Source: Tenodera sinensis (lineage: Eukaryota > Arthropoda > Insecta > Mantodea > Mantidae). Taken from it: DNA of 64,000 nt. Position numbers and translations under genes: made by a program. Under the pieces are notes generated by a model, which did not search any database, had not been told where the DNA came from, and saw only the letters and a list, made by a program, of their open reading frames with translations. This document shows, in pieces, positions 52,861 to 64,000 of this stretch. Position 1 is the first letter of the stretch; each line of letters opens with the position of its first letter. The DNA lies in the NCBI GenBank assembly GCA_030765045.1, contig CM060962.1, positions 214,369,031 to 214,433,030 of the forward strand, written 5' to 3'.

Positions 52861-54121
52861 CGCTCTTTTTTTTAATTTCATGCTGTGCTAACCTAAATAA
52901 ATAGAATTATAGTATTTGCTGGTGTGTCATATTGTAAAAATATAACTTTTTTCAATAAAACTGTAATGATAAAGGCTCTGTCAAATCTAAAAGATGACTA
53001 ATTCAAGTATATGCAGCGGTCTCATATTGTAAAAATATTTTATATTACATTATATACATACAGTGGATTATTAATAATAAATGTGGATAGTAGTGATACT
53101 TATTGTTCTATATTTAATAAATATTTTTATTGTTAAGAAGTTGTTATAAGTGGCATGTAACTGGATATGCCTGGCAAAGAGCCTGAGTGACTGCCTAGTT
53201 ATATGCATAAATAATAAATAATTGTAAATGCAAATGTAATAAGCTACCAAATTAAATAAAGAAATAATGAAATATAAATATATTGGGGAGTTCTAAGCTT
53301 AGTTTGGGTTAGTGCTAGATTTTTTGTTAGTCGGTTGGCATAGTACCTGTTTTATTGGTTCTGCTTTTCTAACTTCCTGTTGTGCTAACCCAAATAAATA
53401 TAATTCAAGTATTTGCAGCTATGTCATATTGTAAAGATATTAAAAATTATCACTAAAACTGTAGTGTCTTTTTTTCTTTTTTGTATAAGGGAAACTGGGT
53501 TAGGAATTAGATGAAGAATGGTATATGTTCAAAAGGCCAAGAAAGAACAATGTATATTGCCTATAAAAATAAATTTAATAAAATGACCAAGGGTCTATGG
53601 AATAAATAATAAGAGATAAAAAATAATAAAAAATAAAAATCTGCATACTGGATCCCGGCACCTAGTTTCTGAAACCAGGGTCAATATTGAGATCTTTATT
53701 ATTTTATTACAAATATAAAACAAATATACACTTCAAAAAATTTACAGATTAATAAAATAAAATAAAAATAAAATAATATAAACCACAAAATTTTATAATT
53801 CTAAAACCACACCTCTTCTAACTAAAATTAAGAAAAAACAAATTACCAAAATAAATTACAAAACATTCCATCTCATCCCAAATCATACCTATTCAAAACT
53901 TTTATAAATTAAATAAAAAATCTAGAAACATTTTAAAAAATCACCTCTTTAATCACAAGCTCTTATAAGTAATAAAATAACTTTTAAGAGCTCTATCTTT
54001 CAAAATCAAAATTTATAAAGAACAAAAAATTTAAATAAAACTATTGCTGGTATCCAGTAATAAAATAACCGGTGGCCAACTTGGTGCTGGTGCCCAGCAC
54101 CAATTCACTCCTAACTTCAGT

Positions 54122-54240
54122 TACTCCACACTACAGCTCAAATACACTCATGCATAATTATATAAAATACAATAATCAAAATAACAACTAAACATAAACA
54201 AAATTACACATATTTGCAAGAATACACATAAACATCATAT
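54122..54240 (+). repeat. Direct repeat, first copy
   Basis: CTCCACACTACAGCTCAAAT to ACACATAAACAT, repeated with small differences at 54503-54620, about 380 bp away. Confidence 0.75.
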
Positions 54241-54502
54241 AACACAAACAATGCAAAATTTAAAATCTTCAGAACCTCAATTAGATAACTCAAAAATACA
54301 AATTATCTTCAAACCTCCAAAATAAACAACAAATCCTTCAAATTTCTCAATATACTAAAACTTCAAAACGTTTAAATTTATTTAATAAAATAAAATATAG
54401 CATTAAATTTAAATCAAATATGAATATTTCAAATTCAGAATTAAATATTAAATATTAAGAAAAAGATTTAGTCTCTAAATGTAGAACATATTTGAAACTT
54501 AA

Positions 54503-54620
54503 ACTCCACACTACAGCTCAAATACGCTCTTGCATAATTATATAAAATGCAAAATGTAATAATCAAAATGACAAATAAACATAAAAAATTACACATATTT
54601 AAAATAATACACATAAAACA
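54503..54620 (+). repeat. Direct repeat, second copy
   Basis: Matches 54122-54240, with an extra TGCAAAATG segment. Confidence 0.75.
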
Positions 54621-54689
54621 TACTAAAAATACTAAACTGTCACTGTCAGTTATACAGTTCCATACGGACAACCAATAGGAGATGAGAGG

Positions 54690-54870
54690 CAGTCCCTCTT
54701 ACCTATGTATAAACCGGGCACTCCATCAACCGCGCTCTAGTTGTTAACCTGCCAGGAGACACTCTGAAGATGCCCAACGCAGTCTTGGGCAAAACATCAG
54801 ACAATTTATTGACTGGACTACGGCCTACAAACCCAAAAACTACTATCCATTGGACTAACGCCGGCCATGA
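54690..54870 (+). other. GC-richer segment with a CTGAAGATGCCC/GGGCAAAAC hairpin
   Basis: CTGAAGATGCCC near 54763 and TTGGGCAAAACATCAG near 54784 pair in a short stem. Similar CTGA-stem-GAAAC units are commonly found near the ends of Penelope-like and related elements, so this may be the end of such an element. No reading frame remains. Confidence 0.35.
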
Positions 54871-55801
54871 AAGCATTAGCATGTATAAAAATACTAAATT
54901 TTTCCAATAAAACTTTAGTGTTTTTTTCTTATTTTTTTAAGAATAAGGAGCAAAATCCATGCAACTGCAATCAAATGTAACCCATGCCATTACACCGCTT
55001 ATTTTACTTGGGCCCTCCCCTCCTTTACCACAGGCACATTTGACTGCAATTGCTGGGATTCGAACTCGCAACCTTTGGCTTTGAATGGCTGGCCAATCTA
55101 TCAAATGTAAAAGATGAGCAGCATATAACCATCTATGAACGTTTCCACTTTGAATGGTCATAGTCTCATATTGATACATTGGATAGCTTTTGCATGATTG
55201 CACCTCAAAGAAAAGTAATTTTCATTTTATATATATTATTACTCCCAACACACAATTCTAGCCAACAAAAATACAAAGAGTAGGTATATAACACATGAAG
55301 TATTCACAGGAGTATCACCATGGCCTACTCTATTCTTCTTATACCTAGAGAGAAATGTGTGATGAAGTTTATCTTTGTTTCTCTCAAAATTGAATTGTAA
55401 ACAGAAAAATAGGAGTAATTATACACAACACATTATGCAGCCACAGGAGAATCACTTTAGCCTATTGTATTCTTCTTATATTTACAGGTAAATAGGTAAT
55501 GGAGGTTTATCTTTGTTACTCTTAATTTTAATCTACTATGATACAGAAGACATTTATATTTGGTTATTTTTTATTGATTTATCAATTAAACATTATTTTG
55601 ATCTTTATGATTGCTGTGAATGGTTTGTCTGTGAATATTAGCAACATTCTTAGCAAGTTTTGAAAGCTTATATCTCACAGTAATACACATGTTATTTACT
55701 GTTATATCTATTCTATACATGTTACATAATTAAATCAAAGCCTAACTGTACAAGTAACATAACCTACTATTATATGCAGAAAATTGCAGTTGATTTCATT
55801 A

Positions 55802-58708
55802 ATACTGTTGTTGTTGTTGTTTTCTAGTGCCTTGCATCTGGCAATGAAGCCATTAGCATTCGTGCTTTCCAATACTTTTGAACTGTAGTTTCTTCTGATC
55901 TTAATGCTTCACAGGTCTTCAAGTGGTCTTCGTTCATTTCTGCTGGATCGTTACACAGGACACATATTGGTGAAGCTGAGATACCTATTCTGTAGAGATG
56001 ACTTGCTAAGCAGTCGTGATTTGTCAGTAGTCGGAAGGCTGCAACCTCTGTTTTCCTTGGTCTCTGGGGGATTATATCTGGGTTGGAAAGTAGTGTAATC
56101 CATTTTTTATCTTTGGCATTTGTTTCTATTTCTTGTAGGTATGAATGAGAAAATTTTTTAATGATCAAGCGTTTTATTGAGGAATATGAGAAATTGAATT
56201 TAGACTTTTGTTTTATTGTTGTGCCTTTCTTTGCAAGTAAGTCTGCAGTTTCATTCCCCATGACTCCACAGTGTGCTGGAATCCATTGGAGATGAACAGT
56301 CTTATTAACTTTTTGGAGTTGTGTTAACATTTTGTAGCATTCTCTAATTTTTGTTGACTTCTTTGTAGTATTTGAACATATTCCCTGAATTGCAGCTTTA
56401 GAATCTGAAAGAATTACTGCCTTGTTAAATTTATTTAAGGGAAGATTTAATAATTGTTGGAGAACAATGTATATAGCCTCTATTTCTCCATCATAATTTG
56501 TTGTGTCTCTGCCAACAGAATGATAAAAGGAAAAATGTGAACACGTAACTCCAGCTCCAGTAAGGTTTTCCGTGGAGGATCCACCAGTATATATTTGCAG
56601 CCATTCTTCTGTGGGATATCTAGTATTGATTGTTTCCAGAGCTAGAAGTTTTTGTATTTCTTTTGGTGTGCCTGATTTACTTATTTCCTCTATTAATTCC
56701 AAACTGAAGGTAGGTTGCAATAATTCCAATGGATTTTCTCTTATAAGTAGATTTTCTCTGGTGTTAGGAATGTTCAATTTGGATGTAATCTGTGTTACCT
56801 TTTCTAGGAAACTACTATGAGTTTTAAGGATTGAAGGGGGGAGGTTCTCTTCTGTCCATTTAGAGTTTGGCAGTCGTAACATTTTCTCGTGTTGGAGCAA
56901 TGCTTGTTCTTCTATTTTTGTTGTTATTGATGGGGTCCATGTTAAGGCAAGCATGGCATCAATAGGTGTGGATTTAACTGCTCCAGTGATTAGGCAAAGA
57001 GCCTGATTTTGTATTTGTTCAAGTTTATTGATGTTAGCAATTGCTGCTGTTATTAAAGCTTCAGAACAGTGCAAGAGGCTTGGTTTAACATGCATTTTGT
57101 ATGTTGTGTTAAGGACTCTCCTTGAGCAGCCCCATTTAGCACCAGCTAACCTTTTCAGGATTTGCAGTTTCTTTTCAACCTTTTCTCAGATGTTTGTTAT
57201 ATGTTTTTTCCAACTTAGCTTTCTGTCGAAAGTGATGCCTAAGTATTTGGCATCATCAACTTCTTTGAGTGGTTTACCATTATAATTTATGTTAATATTA
57301 ACTGGTTTGTATTTTAGTGTAAATAATTCATAATTTGTTTTTTCCACATTGATAGTCATGAGGTTTTTGGAGCTCCATTCATGTACTTTGTTTAGGGCAG
57401 TTTCTATTCTGTCTTTAATTAATTCAGGTTTTTTTGGAGAGACTGGAGTCCAAATGACTACATCGTCAGCAAATAAAGCAATTTTGGTTTCTGAAGTTTT
57501 TATTATTGATGGAAGGTCATTTATATATATGTTAAAGAGTGTTGTGCTCAGAACAGCACCTTGTGGAAGTCCTCGGTGTGTTTGTTTATATTTGGAAATG
57601 TATGTATTATATTTTGTGGCACAAAATCTTTGTGAAATAAACTGAGTTATCCATTTAAGCATATTACTTTTCACACCTATTGATTGCAACTTCTCAATTA
57701 ATTTGTTTCTCCAGACTGAGTCATATGCTGATTTAAAATCAATGAATACTGCCAAGGTATCCTCCTTTCTATTGAAAGCTTCCTTGATGTCTTGGCTTAG
57801 TAGGAGTACATTTTCGCTTGTACAATGATTCTGTCTGAAGCCGGTCTGTGAACTATTAATTAAGTTGTAATATTCTAGGAACCAGTTAAGTCTAGATGCC
57901 ACCATTCTTTCCATCACTTTTGCAATAACACTGGTCAAAGATATTGGCCTGAAACTATTAATATTGTTTGAGGGCTTGTTTTTCTTTAAAATCGGGATGA
58001 TAATGGCTTTTTTCCAGTCGGAAGGCACAGTCATTCTCCAACACGTGTTATACAGTTTAAGTAGGATTTCTTTTCCTTTCCTGCCAAGGTGTTTAATAAA
58101 CTCTGGGTGGATCTTGTCAGGTCCTGGAGATTTTTTGTTCTGTAATTGTTCTATTGCTAAATCTAGTTCTCTTTCGTTAAAATCCTGAATAAAAATATAA
58201 TTTCGTATATCTTTTGGCTTATTAGTTTCTCTGATAGTTTTTTGGATAGTTTTATCTTGTTTTTTATATGCTTGGGGTATTCTTTGTGACTGAGCATAAA
58301 ACTTGTTAAGGGATTCTGCTATTTCCCTATCTGTAGTTAAGCTTTTGTTATTATGTTTTAATGGTTCAGTCATTCTCCAACACGTGTTATACAGTTTAAG
58401 TACATCTTCTGGACACTTGGTTCTTTCGGCTTTGACTCTTGCTATATTTCTTTTGTGTTTTAACTTAGATAAAGATGGAGACCAAAAGTAGCTATATTTC
58501 TTTAACTTTCCTTTGGGGATATGTGTTTTGGCTGCTGTCAATAATATTTCACAAATTTTTTTATTCATTTCATCTGTTGACTTGAACTCTGATTCTAACA
58601 GTATATTACACTTCCCTTCTATCTCATTTTGGAAACTGGACCAATCTGCTTTTTTAAAATTCCAAGAAGTTTTAATTTTTCGTTTGTTACTGTGGCGGGG
58701 TTTTATAA
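55802..58708 (-). pseudogene. LINE-C: reverse transcriptase and RNase H, 5'-truncated, one stop
   Basis: One frame runs on the minus strand from about 58708 to 55824, broken only by a TGA at 57186-57188. The first part gives SFRPISLTSVIAKVMERM, GFRQNHCTSENVLLL, VFIDFKSAYDSVWR, GLPQGAVLSTTLFNIYIN and FADDVVIWTP (the usual YADD/FADD box). After the stop come the thumb and an RNase H domain (IYTGGSSTENLTGAGV with TGGS for TDGS, DGEIEAIYIVLQQL, ILSDSKAAIQ, IPAHCGVMGNETAD). A Cys/His tail (CVLCNDPAEMNEDHLKTC) follows, and a (CAA)n 3' tail at 55809-55825. This order is that of I-superfamily and Jockey-related LINEs with RNase H. Endonuclease and ORF1 are missing. Confidence 0.85.
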
Positions 58709-59290
58709 TAAAAGATGGTCATATATCAGCGTGAATATAGCAGCAAATGGAGTATTGTTTTTACTAAAAGGTGGAAAGTTTGTTATAGCAGACGCCACTC
58801 TTATCTGCAGGGTTGGTGGTCTAAGAATGGAATGCAAAAGCCAACGTTCTTTTATCACAAACACATTTATTCGTTATTTACACTTTTTATTATAATTTCA
58901 ATTAGTTAATAACTTTTAAAATCCGATAGCGTCTACGCTGGTTAAAAGTTTGGGTGTAATTTACATGTTCACACGCCATCAGCAAAAATACACTTCCATT
59001 CACTCTGAGCTCACAGACGCTAATGAATATAGTACCTAGCGTCCTATGACGCAACACCGCCATTCTTGTGTATTCATCCGCGCAACAGTTCTCATTGGTT
59101 GAACTCAAAGTGACGAGAAGACATTGTCTATTTTGAGTATTATTAAAAAAAATAAGTCCCTGATACACCCAAATTAAAAGAATTAAAAATTTACACACTC
59201 TTACAAAAATATTTACATGAACAATTTTCTATTAGTCAATATTCTGTCTCATATGCCCCTTGTTTTGTTTTTCAAGTTGTCACCTTATTC
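58709..59290. other. Possible LTR of Gypsy-C or unassigned repeat
   Basis: Lies between the truncated LINE-C and the downstream non-coding part of Gypsy-C. A purine tract AAGGGGCATATGAGA is present on the minus strand at about 59255, so the 3' LTR could start there, but no second LTR is in the window to compare. Confidence 0.3.
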
Positions 59291-59459
59291 ACAATCTTGA
59301 AACACAATACAATACTTCTCCCTACTCCTATGATTCAATCACTTTGTACAATATATTTTTTTTTTTTCTTTTTTTTTTTTTCTTTACAGTCTTCTTCACT
59401 GTTTGTCTTTGTCCTTTGTTTTGACATAATACAAAATGTCTTTATAAGTTTCACATATT

Positions 59460-59930
59460 CGGTTACTACACAATGCATTCAGTTATTTATACAATACATA
59501 TCCAGTTATTGTACAACACATTTAGTTATTACACAATATGTCCAATTATTATGCAATACATATTCAGTCCTTGTACAATATACCCAGTTATCATATCACA
59601 TATGTTGTTATTATACAATACACCTTCAGTCATTATACAATACATATTCAGTTATTGTACAACACATTTGATTACCACACAACATGTCCAATTATTACAC
59701 AATATATATTCAGTTATTGCACAATATATCCTGCTATCATAACACATATGTGTTCTGTTATTATGCAATACATATTCAGTTATTACACAATACACATTCA
59801 GTTTTGGCATAAACCATTTAGTTATTACTCAACATATTCAGTTATTGTACAATATATCCAGTTATCATACAATACATATTCAGTTATTATACAACACATA
59901 CTCAGTTATTGTACATTTGACATTGACACA
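59460..59930. repeat. Minisatellite of about 21 bp with a 146-bp higher-order unit
   Basis: Units resembling CAGTTATTRTACAATACATA follow each other about 22 times. A block starting CAGTTATTGTACAACACATT at 59503 is repeated at 59649 with the same order of variant units, so the array has a higher-order period near 146 bp. Open frames here are repeat artefacts. Confidence 0.85.
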
Positions 59931-59939
59931 AATACAATT

Positions 59940-60655
59940 TAAGTGTTTCATGTGGTATTTTGACTTGTATTCTTTGCTATGAGGAGAGAAAAACAGGATA
60001 CAAATTTTGAGCTAATGATTATGATCATGTTTATGGCAGTACTTTATTCAGTTCTTTGCCTTCTTTGTCTTATGAGCTTATGTATAGGCAGGTTATTGAG
60101 TCAGTTCTTAAACTCTGATGTTACTAATGGTACTGATTTTCTTGATTGGGTTATTATTCATTGTTGTTTGGTTCAACATTTCTTCGAGCTTAGCATTGGC
60201 TATATTCATCTTAATTCATGGGCATTGTTTTTCTGATTATGGTTTTCCTCACTTCACTAATTGTCATTTCTTTGTCTCTTATTTTTATAAGAGAAAACTT
60301 CTATACTTACAATTATTCTGTAATTGTATTATTTTTCCTCTCAATTTACCCTCGACATCTTTGTGTCGAAATATTATATCTTTTTCATCATAATTGATTC
60401 ATTTTTATTTTTGTCCCTGACATCCTTATGTCAAAAACATATTATCTTCCGTCGCTATGATTCATTTATTTAATGACAATCAGTGTCCTCATCTGTCTTT
60501 GTTGACAATGCTGTTTGTGGTCGATATAGCCAATGACTATGTTGATTTTCTTCTCTGTTGTAATCCTATTCTGAACGTAATTTCCTATAAGTAACCCATT
60601 AAAAATTGTTATCTTCTTTCATCTCCACTACTCCTGCCTTACACATTCGTTGACA
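59940..60655. other. AT-rich non-coding sequence between minisatellite and Gypsy-C pol
   Basis: On the minus strand this follows the pol stop. No env-like reading frame is seen. It may be the 3' untranslated part of Gypsy-C. Confidence 0.4.
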
Positions 60656-60659
60656 AAGA

Positions 60660-63600
60660 CTATTTGGTCCTTTCTTTGTATGGCTTCAATTTGTTTTTAT
60701 GGTATCTTCCTACCAACTTGCCATTTGTATTCTGTAGCTCATACGTGTGGTCACCCAGCTGTTTTGTTATGACCAGTGGTCCAGTATACAATAGTTCCAT
60801 CTTTCCAGATCTCTTCTCAGATGCCTTGGATGCTTTGTGGCTTTTTAAGAGCACCTTTTCTCCAATTTGTGGGGACCATTTCCTGACGAATCTTTTCACC
60901 TTGTTCCTCCCTTTTTCAGCCTTCTGCTGTAATCGTCTGAATGCCAATTGACATTTTTCCTTCTCTGATAATTCTCTTTGGGCAGCCATGGTAGTGTCAA
61001 TGTCAATTGTTAATTTTCTTGGTTTCGTGTTGGTCATTAGCTCGATAGGTGCGAACTTGGTCGTGGGGTTCACCGAATGGTTAATCACCTCCTCTATATA
61101 TCCGCATTTTTCCGTCCAGGAAGTGTGGTCTCTGTGGCAGAGCAAACGAAAATAAATACTAATATCCCTCATGATTCTCTCGGTCGGGTTTCCCCGGGGG
61201 TAATATGCTGAGGAATAGTACAATTTTATTCCTAATGTTTCTAAGGTGTTCTGAAACAACTTGCTCTTATGCATGGTTGCATTGTCCGATAGAATACATT
61301 TTATCCTCCCATATTTTGGGATGTAGTCCTTGACGATTTTATCTAGGCATGTTCTACTTTTGATGTTCTTAATGGGGTATATTTTGGTGAATTTTGTGAA
61401 AACGTCAAACATGACAAAGATGTATCTGTTTCCATCTTTACCCCTTGGTAATTCTCCATGCTCGTCAATACACACCAATGCATTTTTCTCGTTCCTCACG
61501 ATGGATTGTGGGATGACATCGTACTTTACATTAATTGGCTTGGCCTTTTGGCATAGGTCGCATGAGGAAATTAACTTCCTGACCTTCTTGCCAAGATGTT
61601 TAATGTACAATACCTCCTCGATGGCAAGCATTGTCCTCTCAGTACCGGAGTGAAGCATCGAGTGGTGGAATGCTAAAATGACCCTGTCTTGTAAGGAATT
61701 TGGTACCATCATTTTCCATTTCCTTACGTCGCGACCATGCAATTTAAATAGGATGTTCCTAAATTTGCCTATCTTGGCATCCAATCTTGGTATTATGTCT
61801 GGAGCCTTGTCGAATAGCCTCTTCAATTCTGGGTCTTCTTGTTGTAACTTTGCTATGTTCTTGAAGTCTTGCAAGATCTCGTTGTTTTCTTTGCTATTTA
61901 TCTGCATAATTTTGATCTCATGGTGCGGACTGTATACCGTCTCGGGTATGTGACTCTCCGACCTCAATCTTGACAATAAGTCACTGAAGATATTCTCCTT
62001 CCCCGGGATATGTTTGACCTCTATGTCGTATGACATTATCTCATGTATGTACCTTGAGATTTTGGAGTTGGTTAGCTTGCATTATTGAATGAAGGACAGG
62101 CTTACGTGATCTGTATATATAATTATTTTATAAAGATATATATATTGTCTGAACTTTTGCAACGCAAAATGGATTGCACCTATTTCCAGTTCGGTTATGC
62201 AGGCATTGGCTTCTATTTTGTTTAAAAATCTAGAAGCTGTGGCAATCACATGTTTGTTGCCATCTGCATCTTCCTGTGCTAATATTGCTCCATATGAGTG
62301 CGCACTAGCATCGGTGTATACTAGAAAAGGTGAATTCGGATCCGGTCGTTCCAGGAGAATACTGTGCTTGAAAAGTTCCTTGATATTCTCAAAGGCCACC
62401 TGGTGTTCAGCATTCCATTCCCACTTAGTATCTTTTTTCAACAGTGCTCTAAGGGGTACCAATTCCTTAGCGTAGTTGACCACGAATTTCGACTGGTACT
62501 GCAAAATGCCCAGAAACCTTCTCAACTGTTTTAAGTTACGTGGGGGTGGTATATGCTCTATGGCCTTGACCCTCTCCGGATTAGGTTGTATACCATCAGG
62601 TGTTATGATGTGGCCTAGAAATTCAGCCTCTTTGACGAAAAATTCACACTTTTCTAAATTTAGGGTCATGTTGCTTTCCTGGAACCTGGATAATACATAA
62701 TCTATGTGATGTAAGTGCGACTCGGGATTCTCACTGTATATTAAAAAGTCGTCTACATATTGCGTCACAAAAGTCTCGATGGTATCTCCAAAAACTTTGT
62801 CTAGAGCCCTCAGTAGTGCACTGCTACTGGTCGATAGTCCAAAGGCACATTTTGAAAAATGGTATACCTTTCCTTTATGCAAGAAACAGGTATATTTCCT
62901 GACATCTGGATGAAGAGGAATTTGCCAGAATGATGCTGTCAAGTCAAGACTAGTGAAATGTTGACCTCCCTTCAATTTCGATATTAGTTGGTCTACCCCC
63001 TCAGGCCTGTAGTGATCCGGCAAGGTATGTGTGTTTATCTTCCTTGCGTCGATGGTCATCCTCAATTTTCCCCCTTTCTTATGGACCCATACTACTGGAT
63101 TCACATAACATGAGTCCGACGGCTCAATTATTCCGTCCGCTAACATTTTCTGGATTACTCTGTCAGCTTCCTCCCTGATGGAGTTGGGGATGGGCCTGGA
63201 TTTGTGTGAATAGGGGGTTATATCTGTTACTGTGAAAGTATGTACGTACTTGTTACACGTACCTGGCTTTTTATCGAAAACTTTTCTGTTTTTAACCAAT
63301 ATTTTCCTAAGTTGGCTTCTTTCCTCTTCAGAGATGCCATGTGCCCCCCAGACCTTCTCATCGATTAGCTGTAACATCGATTCTTCTCCATCTGTTGGTA
63401 GTGGTTCAGGTTGGTAGTTGTCCCAGGCAACATACTCGTCTTCTGTGCAGATCCAATGGCTGCAAACGTTAGTTTCTTCATCGCTCGTCCAACCTGTTTT
63501 CTTCTTATTTACCCTTAGGTCTACCAACCTATTCTCGTGGACATTGATGTTCTCTACAAAGAATTGTTCATCCGGATGGATCCCTGTCTGGTCTGGTTCC

Positions 63601-63989
63601 TCCTGGCATGTTTCTTCCTCCAGGAACTTCGCAGTGCATTCTGAGGCTCCTTCCTTAATGATAAATTCATGTAGGTCATAGTTAATTACCGACCTCCAAA
63701 GGTTAAGCAAATCACTGCCAATGATTAGGGTGGCTGTTAATCTTGGTATTACTAGGGCAATAAAATCGAACTTCCAACTTCCGATTTCAATTACCAGCCT
63801 TACCTGGTATTTAACATGTTCCCTTTTCTTGCCAATTGCTGTGCTGCAATACACTCCACACACAGGCAAGAATTCAGCATTCCTTTTAGTTATCAGTTCC
63901 TGGAACAGCTGTTCGTCACATACTGATGTGCTGGCTCCTGTATCAATCATCGCTGGCAATTCGATACCCCATACCTTCAGCCTAATCAT
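60660..63989 (-). pseudogene. Gypsy-C pol: protease, reverse transcriptase, RNase H, integrase; one stop
   Basis: A frame of more than 1,100 codons runs from at least 63989 to 60660, broken by a single TAA at 62082-62084. Domains in order: protease with PAMIDTGASTSV near the start and LIIGSDLL; reverse transcriptase with VVWVHKKGGKLRMTIDARKI, TSLDLTASFWQIPL and QYVDDFLIY near residue 410; RNase H with LVYTDASAHSYGA, ELEIGAIHFALQKF and YTDHVSL. After the stop follow KHIPGKENIFSDLLSRL, the integrase zinc motif (H..H in HHSMLHSGTERT, CDLCQKAK), the acidic triad (CIDEHGEL, ILSDNATMH, NPTERIMRD) and a GPLVITKQLGDHTYEL tail. Gag lies beyond the right edge. The stop falls at the end of RNase H. Otherwise it looks intact and young. 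Confidence 0.92.
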
Positions 63990-64000
63990 TGGTGGATTGG

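Larger units (their letters stand above)
52870..55801. other. AT-rich region of diverged short repeats
   Basis: GTGCTAACC(T/C)AAATAAAT followed by GTCATATTGTAAA and CAATAAAACTGTA-like sequence recurs near 52.89-52.97, 53.02 and 53.39-53.47 kb. A tRNA B-box-like GAGTTCGAATCCC lies on the minus strand near 55.06 kb. From 53.5 to 54.5 kb the sequence is almost pure A/T/C on the plus strand. No protein gene is supported. Confidence 0.55.

Noticed and set aside
55030..55100. SINE with tRNA head on the minus strand
   Set aside because: Only a B-box-like GAGTTCGAATCCC was found; no A box, body or tail, so it is not called as an element.

Overview
This is eukaryotic, AT-rich, gene-poor DNA from an animal, most likely an insect. 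The evidence for an insect is the end of a spalt/SALL zinc-finger gene with long introns, plus a typical arthropod repeat load: tRNA-derived SINEs, Penelope-like elements with GIY-YIG endonucleases, Jockey-like and I-like LINEs, Gypsy elements, mariner, Tc1 and hAT. I cannot fix the species. No bacterial features, rRNA genes or CRISPR arrays are visible.

Region by region. 1-8.9 kb: the last two coding exons of a spalt homologue on the + strand (2060-2233 and 7933-8343). Their introns carry a tRNA-like repeat, two hairpin insertions, a mariner nested in an older DNA transposon, and a SINE grown into a CA microsatellite. 11.3-15.7 kb: broken Penelope-like elements in inverted pairs and a 0.39-kb tandem duplication. 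17-21 kb: a hAT transposase relic, SINEs and an internally deleted Gypsy element with a tRNA-Trp-type primer site. 23-36 kb: a younger, GC-richer retroelement cluster with a Penelope-like element, two near-identical copies of a Jockey-like LINE (one almost full length) and two opposing LINE fragments. 36-48 kb: a transposon relic, a Tc1 element with both inverted repeats, a SINE, a poly(A)-tailed processed pseudogene that looks like augmin subunit HAUS6/Dgt6, a hAT element with perfect 8-bp target duplications, and MITE-like elements. 47.6-52.7 kb: a LINE split by a Gypsy insertion (GTAT duplication), which is itself split by a SINE (10-bp duplication). 53-55.8 kb: AT-rich repeats. 55.8-58.7 kb: a LINE with reverse transcriptase and RNase H. 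59.5-59.9 kb: a higher-order minisatellite. 60.7 kb to the right edge: a Gypsy pol gene with one in-frame stop.

The only ordinary host gene visible is spalt; nearly everything else is mobile DNA or its remains. The most unusual signal is a set of small insertions made of a long hairpin plus a 38-42-base single-copy tail, each flanked by 11-12-bp direct repeats (848-957, 4938-5221, 12046-12173 with its tandem copy, and 21247-21401). They fit none of the standard element classes I can recognise.
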